Under the pieces are notes generated by a model. That model made no database searches and had not been told where the DNA came from. It saw only the letters and a list, made by a program, of their open reading frames with translations. This document shows, piece by piece, positions 7,935 to 14,815 of a stretch of 20,285 nucleotides of DNA (positions within the stretch are counted from its first letter, which is position 1; the number at the start of each line of letters is the position of its first letter). Made by a program: the position numbers and the translations under genes. Location: positions 1 to 20,285 of the forward strand of contig JAZQRZ010000148.1 of NCBI GenBank assembly GCA_045629845.1. Reading direction: 5' to 3'. Source of the DNA: UBA9715 sp045629845. GTDB taxonomy: Bacteria > Actinomycetota > Coriobacteriia > Coriobacteriales > Eggerthellaceae.

Positions 7935-9185
7935 TTAGCGGCGTTTCAGCATGCGTTTCTGCGCGTACAGCATTTTGTCGGCTTGAGAAATAAGCTGCGA
8001 TCGACTGGTGTCGGGCGAATCACACACGGCATAGCCGATGGTACAGGCTAGCCTGTATTCAAGCTGTGCTTCCAGCGTTGCTTCTTTCAGCGATTCCTTA
8101 ATTGTTCGGCAAACGCTTTCAGGGTCAACATTGTTCATTCTGCTGCAAATCGCAACGAATTCATCGCCGCCCCAGCGTGCTGCAAAGGCGTTGACCTTTC
8201 CGCATGCGCGGCGCAGTGCGTTGGCCATTACTTGAAGGGCATGGTCGCCTTCCAGATGACCATAGGTATCGTTAATTTCCTTGAACTTATTCAGGTCCAT
8301 GATGAACAAAGCAAGCGGCTGGTCGGAGGATACATGCGTAAGGCGTTCTTCCAAGAAAACATCTGCGCGACGGCGATTATTCAGACCCGTTAGTGCATCG
8401 CTTGAAATGCGTGCTTCTTGCATTGACATTGTGACAAATACAAGGGATACCATGATGCACGCTGCGACTACGGGTGTTCCTGCGACTAGCATGTCAACAA
8501 TACCGGCAATGACGAAGGGAGCCATGAACATCATAAAGGTTAAGCTTGTGCGTCGATCAAGACGTGTTGTTGCCTGTCGATAATGATGAATGGCAATAAT
8601 GGTAGCAATAACGATGTAGCACAAAGGAATAATGGTAATTGCGGTATGCATGTACCCATAGGTCATAGTGCCATCGGGAAGATAGATAACGTTTTGTCTG
8701 GTGAAGAGCCCAATAATATGAAGCACTGGAACAATCGTTACAGGAATTGCAGCTAGTATTCGCAGACGTCGGCTGTTGGTAATAACACTGTTGAAGTGCG
8801 CCAAGGTGTAGCAAAGCCAAAAGTATGCAGCAAAGGCAACGGCGGTAACATTGACGCCATTCACAATAGCCATAAGGACATCATTAGCTGCAACAAGGTC
8901 ACTGCTAAAGATTGCCCAAATTGCATCACCTATTACGAATACCAGGAATGCAGTAAGGATTAAGAAGAAAAAACGTACTTGGGTTTCGCTGCCGCTATCA
9001 CGTGAAATGGTGCCTGCAATAATGACTGTGAGCGCAATGCACAGCACATCAACGATGAGATACGCTACAAGGAATTGAAGGCTTGTAACCATAGAGACCC
9101 ATAACATTGTGCTAATAGGACCTGTACAGAATACCATCGAAATGGTAGGAAAGAATACGCAGTAAAGTAACGGTGACTTAACCAC
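7935..9185 (-). CDS. Membrane-anchored diguanylate cyclase (GGDEF domain)
   Basis: GGDEF proteins condense two GTP into the second messenger cyclic di-GMP. The protein is 416 residues as called. Residues 1 to about 245 are mostly hydrophobic, with roughly seven membrane segments and no recognisable sensor family. Residues from about 250 form a GGDEF domain with DALTGLNNRRR, DLNKFKEINDTYGH and the intact active-site GGDEF at 339-343. The RxxD inhibitory site expected just upstream is absent (KVNA there), so classical product inhibition is unlikely. The start is uncertain: GTG at 9185 has no clear Shine-Dalgarno sequence, and in-frame ATG codons at residues 17, 27 and 32 are alternatives. It is transcribed away from cbiP and towards the MFS gene. 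Confidence 0.88.
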   Translation of the reverse strand: MVKSPLLYCVFFPTISMVFCTGPISTMLWVSMVTSLQFLVAYLIVDVLCIALTVIIAGTISRDSGSETQVRFFFLILTAFLVFVIGDAIWAIFSSDLVAANDVLMAIVNGVNVTAVAFAAYFWLCYTLAHFNSVITNSRRLRILAAIPVTIVPVLHIIGLFTRQNVIYLPDGTMTYGYMHTAITIIPLCYIVIATIIAIHHYRQATTRLDRRTSLTFMMFMAPFVIAGIVDMLVAGTPVVAACIMVSLVFVTMSMQEARISSDALTGLNNRRRADVFLEERLTHVSSDQPLALFIMDLNKFKEINDTYGHLEGDHALQVMANALRRACGKVNAFAARWGGDEFVAICSRMNNVDPESVCRTIKESLKEATLEAQLEYRLACTIGYAVCDSPDTSRSQLISQADKMLYAQKRMLKRR

Positions 9186-9213
9186 TTTGTGAAAGTTAAT
9201 TCATTGGTACAAT
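9186..9213 (+). promoter_or_regulatory. Candidate promoter for cbiP-cbiC
   Basis: TTTGTG (9186-9191) and TACAAT (9208-9213) are separated by 16 bases and resemble a sigma-70-type promoter pointing to cbiP. A start near 9220 would follow. The element abuts the start of the divergent diguanylate cyclase gene. This is pattern matching only; the -35 match is weak. Confidence 0.4.
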
Positions 9214-9223
9214 GCCTAAAAGG

Positions 9224-9255
9224 ATGTGACAACAAAGTATGGTGTCACATTTTTT
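9224..9255. promoter_or_regulatory. Palindrome/hairpin with T-run in the cbiP leader
   Basis: ATGTGACA (9224-9231) is perfectly complementary to TGTCACAT (9243-9250) across an 11-base spacer, followed by five T residues (9251-9255). It lies at about +5 of the predicted cbiP transcript and between divergent genes, where an ordinary end-of-gene terminator is not expected. It could be an operator for a dimeric regulator or an early attenuator. The spacing (TGTGA-N15-TCACA) is wrong for a standard Crp/Fnr site. Confidence 0.5.
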
Positions 9256-9291
9256 AGTGTCGCGTGAAGGTCGCATTTGAAAGGGGCTTGC

Positions 9292-10767
9292 GTGGCCGCT
9301 AAGCCTATTATGGTGCAGGGCACAATGTCAGGGGCAGGAAAAAGCCTGCTCGTAGCAGGCTTGTGCCGTATCTTTGCGCAAGACGGCTATCGTGTGGCGC
9401 CGTTTAAATCCCAAAACATGGCCTTGAATTCGGCGATTACCGCCGAAGGCGCTGAAATGGGGCGTGCCCAGGTTGTTCAGGCTGAAGCGGCGGGTATTGC
9501 TCCTGAAGTGGCCATGAACCCCATTTTATTGAAACCAACGAACGATACTGGTTCGCAGGTTATCGTGAATGGTCGCGCTATCGGAACCATGAGCGCGCGC
9601 GATTACTTTGCCTTCAAGCATCAACTGGTGCCCGACATCATGAAGGCTTACAACGATTTAGCAAACCGCTTCGACATCATTGTTATTGAAGGTGCCGGCA
9701 GTCCTGCTGAAGTTAATCTAAAAGACGATGACATCGTTAACATGGGTATGGCGCGCATGGCGTCTTCCCCTGTGTTGCTGGCGGGTGATATTGATCGCGG
9801 GGGCGTGTTTGCTCAGCTGCTTGGTACGCTTATGCTGCTTGAAGAAGATGAGCGGGCGATGGTGCGCGGGCTTATCGTGAATAAGTTCCGTGGTGATAAA
9901 ACCATTCTTGACCCTGGCCTTGATATTCTACGTGAGCGTAGCGGTATTCCTATTGCAGGCGTTGTGCCGTATACGCTTGTTGATATCGATGACGAAGACA
10001 GCCTGTCTGATCGATTAGCCGTGCGCCAGACCGGTGCTTTGATTGATGTTGCTGTTATTCGCTTGCCGAAGGTTTCTAACTTTACCGATTTCATTGCGCT
10101 TGATGCGATTGATGGTGTGGGCGTTCGCTATGTTCAGCGTGCAGTTGATCTTGGTCAGCCTGATTTGATTATTCTGCCAGGCACAAAGAACACCATTGCT
10201 GACTTGAAGTGGCTGCGTGAAAGCGGTCTTGAAACGGTTTTGTTGAAGCAAGCGGCTGCTGGTACTCCTATTGTAGGCATCTGTGGCGGCTACCAAATGC
10301 TAGGGCTTGAAGTTAGCGATCCGCATGGCATGGAAGGTGGCGGAACCGTTCGAGGCGTTGGTTTGCTTCCGCTACGCACGGTGTTTGAACCAGAAAAGCA
10401 TCAGGTGCAGGTTCGTGGCACGGTTGGTCGCGTAAGCGGCGTGCTTTCTGGCTTATCGGGTGTTTCGTATGAAGGCTACGAGATTCATATGGGCGAAACC
10501 TTTGATGTCAATGGTGTGCAAGTTATCGAGCCGCTTGTTTCTTATGACAATGTTTATGGCAGTTACATTCACGGTATTTTCGATACGAAAGAATGTGCCG
10601 AAGCGCTGGCTGCGGCGTTATTTGCAGCAAAGGGTTTAGAAGCAAGTGCTGTGCATGCTGTTGATATGAAAGCATACAAAGAAGAGCAATACGACAAGCT
10701 GGCTCAGGCTATACGTGAAAACATGGACATGGAACTTGTGTATCGCATTATCAAGGAGGGCGTATGA
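9292..10767 (+). CDS. cbiP: Adenosylcobyric acid synthase
   Basis: CbiP (CobQ) adds four amide groups (b, d, e, g) to adenosylcobyrinate a,c-diamide using ATP and glutamine. The protein is 491 residues, the normal size. The ATP loop is GTMSGAGKS (residues 10-18). SQNMALNS and the PILLKPTNDTGSQVIVNG block are highly typical. The glutamine amidotransferase domain contains the nucleophile Cys331 in GICGGYQMLG and His427 in SYIHGIFD. I chose GTG 9292 because AAAGGGG (9280-9286) lies five bases upstream. The frame also allows TTG 9277, but that would put the ribosome site inside the gene. The stop overlaps cbiC by 4 bases. It is separated from the first half of the B12 cluster by two opposing genes. 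Confidence 0.96.
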   Translation: MAAKPIMVQGTMSGAGKSLLVAGLCRIFAQDGYRVAPFKSQNMALNSAITAEGAEMGRAQVVQAEAAGIAPEVAMNPILLKPTNDTGSQVIVNGRAIGTMSARDYFAFKHQLVPDIMKAYNDLANRFDIIVIEGAGSPAEVNLKDDDIVNMGMARMASSPVLLAGDIDRGGVFAQLLGTLMLLEEDERAMVRGLIVNKFRGDKTILDPGLDILRERSGIPIAGVVPYTLVDIDDEDSLSDRLAVRQTGALIDVAVIRLPKVSNFTDFIALDAIDGVGVRYVQRAVDLGQPDLIILPGTKNTIADLKWLRESGLETVLLKQAAAGTPIVGICGGYQMLGLEVSDPHGMEGGGTVRGVGLLPLRTVFEPEKHQVQVRGTVGRVSGVLSGLSGVSYEGYEIHMGETFDVNGVQVIEPLVSYDNVYGSYIHGIFDTKECAEALAAALFAAKGLEASAVHAVDMKAYKEEQYDKLAQAIRENMDMELVYRIIKEGV

Positions 10768-11420
10768 GCGGCTTAGACAAACTAGTTCACGTAAAGCCTG
10801 CTGACATCGAGGCACGCAGCTTCGAGATTATTACGCACGAACTGGGCGACAAGTATATCGATCCAGAAAACGAGCTGGTGATAAAGCGCGTTATTCACAC
10901 TTCTGCGGATTTTGACTATGCCGATACACTGGTCTTTTCTGAACATGCAACCACGCTTGGTGTTGAAGCACTTCGCAGTGGTTGTTCCATTGTGACTGAT
11001 ACCAAGATGGCGGCTTCGGGTATCAATAAGCGTGTGCTCGCGAAGTTTGGCGGTGAAGTGTACAACTTCATCTCCGATGCTGATGTAGCGGACGAAGCAA
11101 AGCAGCGTGGGCTTACTCGTTCAGCAGTATGTATGGAACGCGCTGCTGCGTTGAATAAACCGCTTATTTATGCGGTAGGCAATGCGCCGACTGCTCTTGT
11201 TCGCCTGTATGAAATGCTGCAGGCAGGCGAAATGTCCTGTGAGCCCGCGCTTATCGTGGGTGTGCGCGTGGGCTTCGTGAATGTTGTTGAATCAAAAGAG
11301 CTAATTTGCGAGCTTGATGTGCCGCACATTGTGGCACGTGGTCGTAAGGGTGGCAGCAATGTTGCTGCTGCAATTTGTAATGCCTTGTTGTACTTAGCAA
11401 GTAATAACGTTCGGGAATAA
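10764..11420 (+). CDS. cbiC: Cobalt-precorrin-8 methylmutase
   Basis: CbiC (CobH) moves the methyl group from C11 to C12 to give cobyrinate, the substrate of CbiA. The protein is 218 residues. The catalytic histidine lies in RVIHTSADFDY (His45). Other family stretches are TDTKMAASGI, YAVGNAPTAL and VGVRVGFVNVVESKEL. The ATG at 10764 overlaps the cbiP stop (ATGA), and AAGGAGGG lies just upstream inside cbiP, so the pair is translationally coupled. In many genomes cbiC sits beside cbiD; here it is at the far end of the cluster, which suggests rearrangement or the insertion of the two opposing genes. Confidence 0.95.
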   Translation: MSGLDKLVHVKPADIEARSFEIITHELGDKYIDPENELVIKRVIHTSADFDYADTLVFSEHATTLGVEALRSGCSIVTDTKMAASGINKRVLAKFGGEVYNFISDADVADEAKQRGLTRSAVCMERAAALNKPLIYAVGNAPTALVRLYEMLQAGEMSCEPALIVGVRVGFVNVVESKELICELDVPHIVARGRKGGSNVAAAICNALLYLASNNVRE

Positions 11421-11502
11421 ATGGGATAAAGCAAGGGGACTTTGTTTCATTTAAGTATTGTCTCGCGTGCAATAAGGTGCGCGAAGGGGAAAGGGGATTT
11501 TA

Positions 11503-11964
11503 ATGGCAATACTGAACAACGAGTCAGGGCAATATGCCGCAAATTTCGTGCAAGACGCACTTGGCGCGCCTGATATGCCTCTCGACTTCAAGAAGATTTA
11601 CGATAAGTTTTCTCATCGTATTGTGTGGGTTGACGGCAAGGTTGTTCCAGGTGCATTCCAGATGAATACCGCTTGGTACAGTGCTGTTCCCGAGCGTGAC
11701 CCCATTTTCATGGAACATTGCCATGACGACGCTGACGAATTGATCGGTTTTATTGGTTCTGATCCTTCGAATCCCAATGACTTGGGTGGCGAAATTGAAT
11801 TTACCCTGGGTGGCGAAGCTCATCTGCTGACGAAGTCCACCATCATTTTTGCGCCAGCTGGTTTGGCTCACAACCCGATGCGCATTCTGCGTGTCGACCG
11901 TCCTATTTTCCATTTCTCGGTCGTCACCACGCATATGTACGACGGCGAAGCCACCTACCGTTAA
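11503..11964 (+). CDS. Cupin-domain protein with a complete metal site, function unknown
   Basis: This is a 153-residue protein whose C-terminal half matches a single cupin barrel. Motif 1 reads His72-x-His74-x4-Glu79 (EHCHDDADELIGF), and motif 2 includes Pro118-x-Gly120-x2-His123 (APAGLAHNP). All four usual metal ligands are therefore present. No catalytic class can be assigned from this. ATG 11503 has AAGGGGA five bases upstream. The gene follows cbiC by 82 bases on the same strand with no obvious terminator between, so readthrough is possible. The only downstream signal is a large hairpin, making it the last gene of this unit. A role in B12 synthesis is not supported beyond position. Confidence 0.8.
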   Translation: MAILNNESGQYAANFVQDALGAPDMPLDFKKIYDKFSHRIVWVDGKVVPGAFQMNTAWYSAVPERDPIFMEHCHDDADELIGFIGSDPSNPNDLGGEIEFTLGGEAHLLTKSTIIFAPAGLAHNPMRILRVDRPIFHFSVVTTHMYDGEATYR

Positions 11965-11971
11965 TGTGAAA

Positions 11972-12021
11972 AAGGGATAGTCTCTTTCCTCGCATTTTGA
12001 GCGAGGCGGAGACTATCCCTT
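11972..12021. terminator. Two-part hairpin terminator between convergent genes
   Basis: AAGGGATAGTCTC (11972-11984) pairs perfectly over 13 bases with GAGACTATCCCTT (12009-12021). Inside it, CCTCGC (11988-11993) pairs with GCGAGG (12001-12006) around a 7-base loop. Read on the minus strand the stem is followed by TTTTT, so it best fits a terminator for the thioredoxin-like gene. It can also end the cupin transcript. Its AGTCTC core resembles that of other hairpins in the window. Confidence 0.8.
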
Positions 12022-12038
12022 ATTGGAATCGTTTCCAA

Positions 12039-12389
12039 CTACAGTGGACGTGTAGTGGGGGCGGTGCCACCATCAAGAACGAAACGAATACGCTCTTCAA
12101 GGCGTTCGGCGGTAACGATTTCGTCGAACAAGGGTGTTTGCATGCCGTCGGCTACAAGCACGATGTAAGGCACTGCAGCAACGGCAAACTTGATGCGCAG
12201 TTTTTTGTTTTCGTCGATGTTTATCAGGCAGAACTTCACCTTGCCACCAAAGCGTTCGTCAAGCGCTTCAAGGGTGGGTGTCATTGCATTGCAGAAGGTA
12301 CACCAACCAGCGGTGAATTCGATAATGCAAGGAACCGTGCTGTTCACAACTTCTTGCTCGAATGTTTCTTCGGTAATCTCGTAAACCAT
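12039..12389 (-). CDS. Thioredoxin-like protein with WCTFC active site
   Basis: This 116-residue single-domain thioredoxin fold protein probably performs dithiol-disulfide exchange in the cytoplasm; no signal peptide is visible. The active site is Trp29-Cys30-Thr-Phe-Cys33, unlike the canonical WCGPC, which implies a shifted redox potential or partner range. The cis-proline that follows the active site in the fold is Pro74 in AVPYIV. ATG 12389 is supported by AAGGAG six bases upstream on the minus strand. It stands alone, divergent from the kinase-like gene and convergent with the cupin gene. Thioredoxin identity is firm at fold level; assignment to trxA itself is not justified. Confidence 0.88.
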   Translation of the reverse strand: MVYEITEETFEQEVVNSTVPCIIEFTAGWCTFCNAMTPTLEALDERFGGKVKFCLINIDENKKLRIKFAVAAVPYIVLVADGMQTPLFDEIVTAERLEERIRFVLDGGTAPTTRPL

Positions 12390-12442
12390 TGCCGCTCCTT
12401 CGCTGCGTTTTCTTTTATGGTTTCATCGTAGCGTATCGCTCG

Positions 12443-12475
12443 TTCGCAAAGTACAAGGCTTGATACAATGGCGTT
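12443..12475 (+). promoter_or_regulatory. Candidate promoter giving a leaderless transcript
   Basis: TACAAT (12464-12469) ends only six bases before the ATG at 12476, so transcription would begin about at the start codon. A weak -35 (TTCGCA, 12443-12448) lies 15 bases upstream. No Shine-Dalgarno sequence is present before the ATG. Leaderless messages are known to be common in actinobacteria, but start-site data would be needed to confirm one here. Confidence 0.4.
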
Positions 12476-13558
12476 ATGAAATCAATTCTGGAACACGAAA
12501 ACGTAGAAGCGTATGTCCGCAATAATGCGGCTTTGCGTGCCGCTATTGGCTTGGACAAGGATGCTTCGTTTGTTCTGAATGATTTGGGCGTGGGTGAACA
12601 CAACATTAACTATCGCTTTGACGTACCTGAAACAGGGCAGTCGTTTGTTCTTCGAATTAATGTGGCATCCCAGCCGTTTCATAAGAATCAAGTTGCTTAT
12701 GAATATGCCGCACTTCAAGCGCTTGTTGAAAGTGGCTGCACGCCGAAAGTTTACTATCTGGATGATTCGGCTTCAGCGCCAGGGAAGGGCGTGCTTGTCA
12801 TCGACTATTGCGAAGGCAGTCAGCTTGATTTCGACAATCTTCGCCCTGGTGATGTGCGTTGTGCCATACAGATGATGGCCGATGTGCATGCGGTGCCTGT
12901 GAAAGACAACTGCCCTTTGTATCGCCCAGCTGATCCTTTGCGCGATTTATTTAATGAATGCGTTCAACGTTTTGAGGTGTATCGTTCGTCAGCGTTCGAG
13001 GACGCGCGCATTACGAAGTGGACCGAAGCGTTTTTTGCGGCTGCTCAAAATGTGCTGGACATGTCGTATAGTGCGAAGGATTGCTCACACATCATTAATA
13101 CGGAAACCCTGCCGTCTCATTTTCTTATTCCTGCTTCAGCGGCAGCTGCTGCATCAGCACCGTCAAGTGTGGGGCGTTTTTGCGATGCGCCAGGTTCGTT
13201 CATAGATTGGGAACGTCCCATTGTGGGTGAAGTAGCGCAGGACGTTGCCTATTTCGTTTCACCGACATCGACGTTTTGGGATTGCGATTTCTTGTTCCCG
13301 CCTGATCAGGTAGAAGCGGTCGTTGAGGACTATTGGCGCGCAGTTGATGGTCGCTTTGAACGTGGTGGGTTCGACAAGCGTTTTCGCAGCTGGCGCATGA
13401 TGACGGCGCTTCGTTCAACCACGTGGTTCTGTCGCGCGCTTACGATTTATCATGCTGATTCGCAGGTTCATCAGACCGAAAAGACCGCACGCAAATTGCC
13501 CACGTATTTGTCTGACGACTTTATGGGCATGCTAGCCAAGGATTGCTTCGGCTTGTAA
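12476..13558 (+). CDS. APH/choline-kinase-fold protein with atypical catalytic loop
   Basis: This 360-residue protein has the layout of aminoglycoside phosphotransferase/choline-kinase-like enzymes. It has a glycine-containing nucleotide loop (LGVGEHNINYRF, about 37-47), FVLRIN with Arg60 where kinases place Lys, a hinge-like VLVIDYCEG, and FIDWERPIVGE with Asp244 as the likely metal ligand. The loop that is normally His-x-Asp...Asn reads Asn208-Thr-Glu210...His215. An Ala/Ser-rich stretch (about residues 220-232) is inserted between that loop and Asp244. The substrate is unknown, and activity may be altered or lost. It has no Shine-Dalgarno sequence and probably a leaderless start. It converges with the phosphatase gene after 20 bases. 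Confidence 0.72.
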   Translation: MKSILEHENVEAYVRNNAALRAAIGLDKDASFVLNDLGVGEHNINYRFDVPETGQSFVLRINVASQPFHKNQVAYEYAALQALVESGCTPKVYYLDDSASAPGKGVLVIDYCEGSQLDFDNLRPGDVRCAIQMMADVHAVPVKDNCPLYRPADPLRDLFNECVQRFEVYRSSAFEDARITKWTEAFFAAAQNVLDMSYSAKDCSHIINTETLPSHFLIPASAAAAASAPSSVGRFCDAPGSFIDWERPIVGEVAQDVAYFVSPTSTFWDCDFLFPPDQVEAVVEDYWRAVDGRFERGGFDKRFRSWRMMTALRSTTWFCRALTIYHADSQVHQTEKTARKLPTYLSDDFMGMLAKDCFGL

Positions 13559-13578
13559 TTGCAGTTAAGCAGGACTTT

Positions 13579-14376
13579 TTAAGCTTCAACCGTGCAAGCT
13601 CGACGGAATTCTTCACGTTGCTCGTCGCTGATAGCAAGCTGGTTATGAATGAAATCTTCTACTGAACCGTAGCTTTCAACAACAGCTTCCCAGAATGCGG
13701 TGATGTTTTCGGGGCGTGCGCGATGTGAAAAGGTAAGTTCGCGAGCGTACTTTTCATTGCCATTTGCCAATCGCAAGAAACGTTCGTAAATGCGCTTGTA
13801 ATCCCTGTCGCGCGTTATGTTGGTTTGCAGGTAATCGTTAAGGATGCTTGCTTCGTTAGCGCCAAGAACGGTGAGAATGAGAAGCGCCATGATGCCAGCG
13901 CGGTCTTTTCCGCCCGAACAATGCACGTAGACAGGTTGACCTTTCATGGCTCGGTTGAATATCTCATGAATGCCTATGCGCATTTGGCCCACGGTTAGCG
14001 GGTTAGCAAGCGATCGATAAAAGTGGTCAGGATTACAAGCAACATCGCGTCCAATAACACGTGTACCCGCAGCAGGTTCGGTGTATTCGATACCGACCTT
14101 TTCTTCGTCATAGAAGGGGATGTGTAAGTTTTCGACGCCTTCGATGCAGGGGTCGGGTTTTTCGCTGCGCTCCCAGCCTGTTCGTAAAACAATAACGCAA
14201 GAGATACCAAGTTCATTAAACAGTTTGTCGCGGTCATTGTTTGAAAGCTCGAACAAGGCACCGCCGCGATAGAACAAACCAGGCTTAACGGCACGACCGC
14301 TTTGGGCGTAAATGCCGCCAAGGTCGCGTACGTTGCCGATGTTTTCGAGTTCGATGATGTTGGTATTCGTCTTCAT
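13579..14376 (-). CDS. Tyrosine-protein phosphatase-like protein (PTP/DSP fold)
   Basis: This 265-residue cytoplasmic protein is of the bacterial tyrosine/dual-specificity phosphatase group. The N-terminal NVRDLGGIYAQSGRAVKPGLFYRGG is a typical start of this family (Y_phosphatase3 type). The catalytic P-loop is HCSGGKDR with nucleophile Cys153 and Arg159, the CX5R signature. The physiological substrate could be a phosphoprotein, phosphoinositide or small phosphorylated metabolite; it cannot be read from sequence. On the minus strand a TACAAT sequence lies 12 bases before the ATG and no clear Shine-Dalgarno sequence is visible, so a very short leader is likely. It is divergent from the copper operon. 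Confidence 0.87.
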   Translation of the reverse strand: MKTNTNIIELENIGNVRDLGGIYAQSGRAVKPGLFYRGGALFELSNNDRDKLFNELGISCVIVLRTGWERSEKPDPCIEGVENLHIPFYDEEKVGIEYTEPAAGTRVIGRDVACNPDHFYRSLANPLTVGQMRIGIHEIFNRAMKGQPVYVHCSGGKDRAGIMALLILTVLGANEASILNDYLQTNITRDRDYKRIYERFLRLANGNEKYARELTFSHRARPENITAFWEAVVESYGSVEDFIHNQLAISDEQREEFRRACTVEA

Positions 14377-14473
14377 GTGCAGATACGCATTGTAACTAAA
14401 GCAGAGAGCTTTCTATAAGGATTTCGAGTGAGTTCCTAACTTTGCACACTAATGTAACCGATTGTCTCTGTTA

Positions 14474-14494
14474 ATATACCCCCAGGGGGTATAT
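14474..14494. promoter_or_regulatory. CsoR-type operator upstream of csoR-copA-copZ
   Basis: This is a perfect 21-base palindrome: ATATACCCCC, one central A, then GGGGGTATAT. The AT-flanked runs of C and G are the known form of CsoR operators, bound by apo-CsoR and released by Cu(I). It lies 12 bases before the csoR start codon and overlaps the likely promoter and leader, so the operon should be autoregulated and copper-induced. Confidence 0.88.
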
Positions 14495-14506
14495 GAAAGG
14501 AGACCT

Positions 14507-14815
14507 ATGAGTGTTCAAGAATGCTCCTGCAGGCATAAGGCAACGCCTCGTGGCGATGAATTTCAGGAAGGCCTGCAAAAGCGTTTAAACCGCGCTATCG
14601 GGCAACTTGGAGGCGTTAAAGCCATGATTGACGATAACCGCTATTGCGGTGATGTTTTGTTGCAGCTTGCTGCCGCTGAAAAGGCTATCCATCGTGTAAG
14701 CGAACTCGTTTTGGAAAATCACTTGCATACCTGCGTGGTTGAACAGGTACGTCAAGGCAATGAAGAAGTGGTTGATGAAGCCATGGATTTGATTCGAAAG
14801 TTTGGCAGCCGCTAA
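14507..14815 (+). CDS. csoR: Copper-sensing transcriptional repressor CsoR
   Basis: CsoR is an all-helical DUF156 (CsoR/RcnR) repressor that leaves DNA on Cu(I) binding. The protein is 102 residues. The Cu(I) ligand set is present as Cys47 (NRYCGDVL), His72 and Cys76 (ENHLHTC), matching the Cys-His-Cys pattern that separates CsoR from RcnR. KRLNRAIGQLGGVKAMID is the conserved first helix. ATG 14507 has AAGGAGA just upstream; a longer frame from 14462 would put the operator inside the gene. The N-terminus has an extra CSCRHK cluster that might add a metal site. The stop overlaps the copA start by one base (TAATG). Confidence 0.93.
   Translation: MSVQECSCRHKATPRGDEFQEGLQKRLNRAIGQLGGVKAMIDDNRYCGDVLLQLAAAEKAIHRVSELVLENHLHTCVVEQVRQGNEEVVDEAMDLIRKFGSR

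Noticed and set aside
9224..9250. Crp/Fnr binding site (TGTGA...TCACA)
   Set aside because: The half-sites are separated by 15 bases instead of 6, so it does not fit the standard site.
11997..12431. Plus-strand open frame of 144 codons opposite the thioredoxin-like gene
   Set aside because: It begins inside the terminator hairpin and is antisense to a gene with clear WCTFC and cis-Pro motifs.
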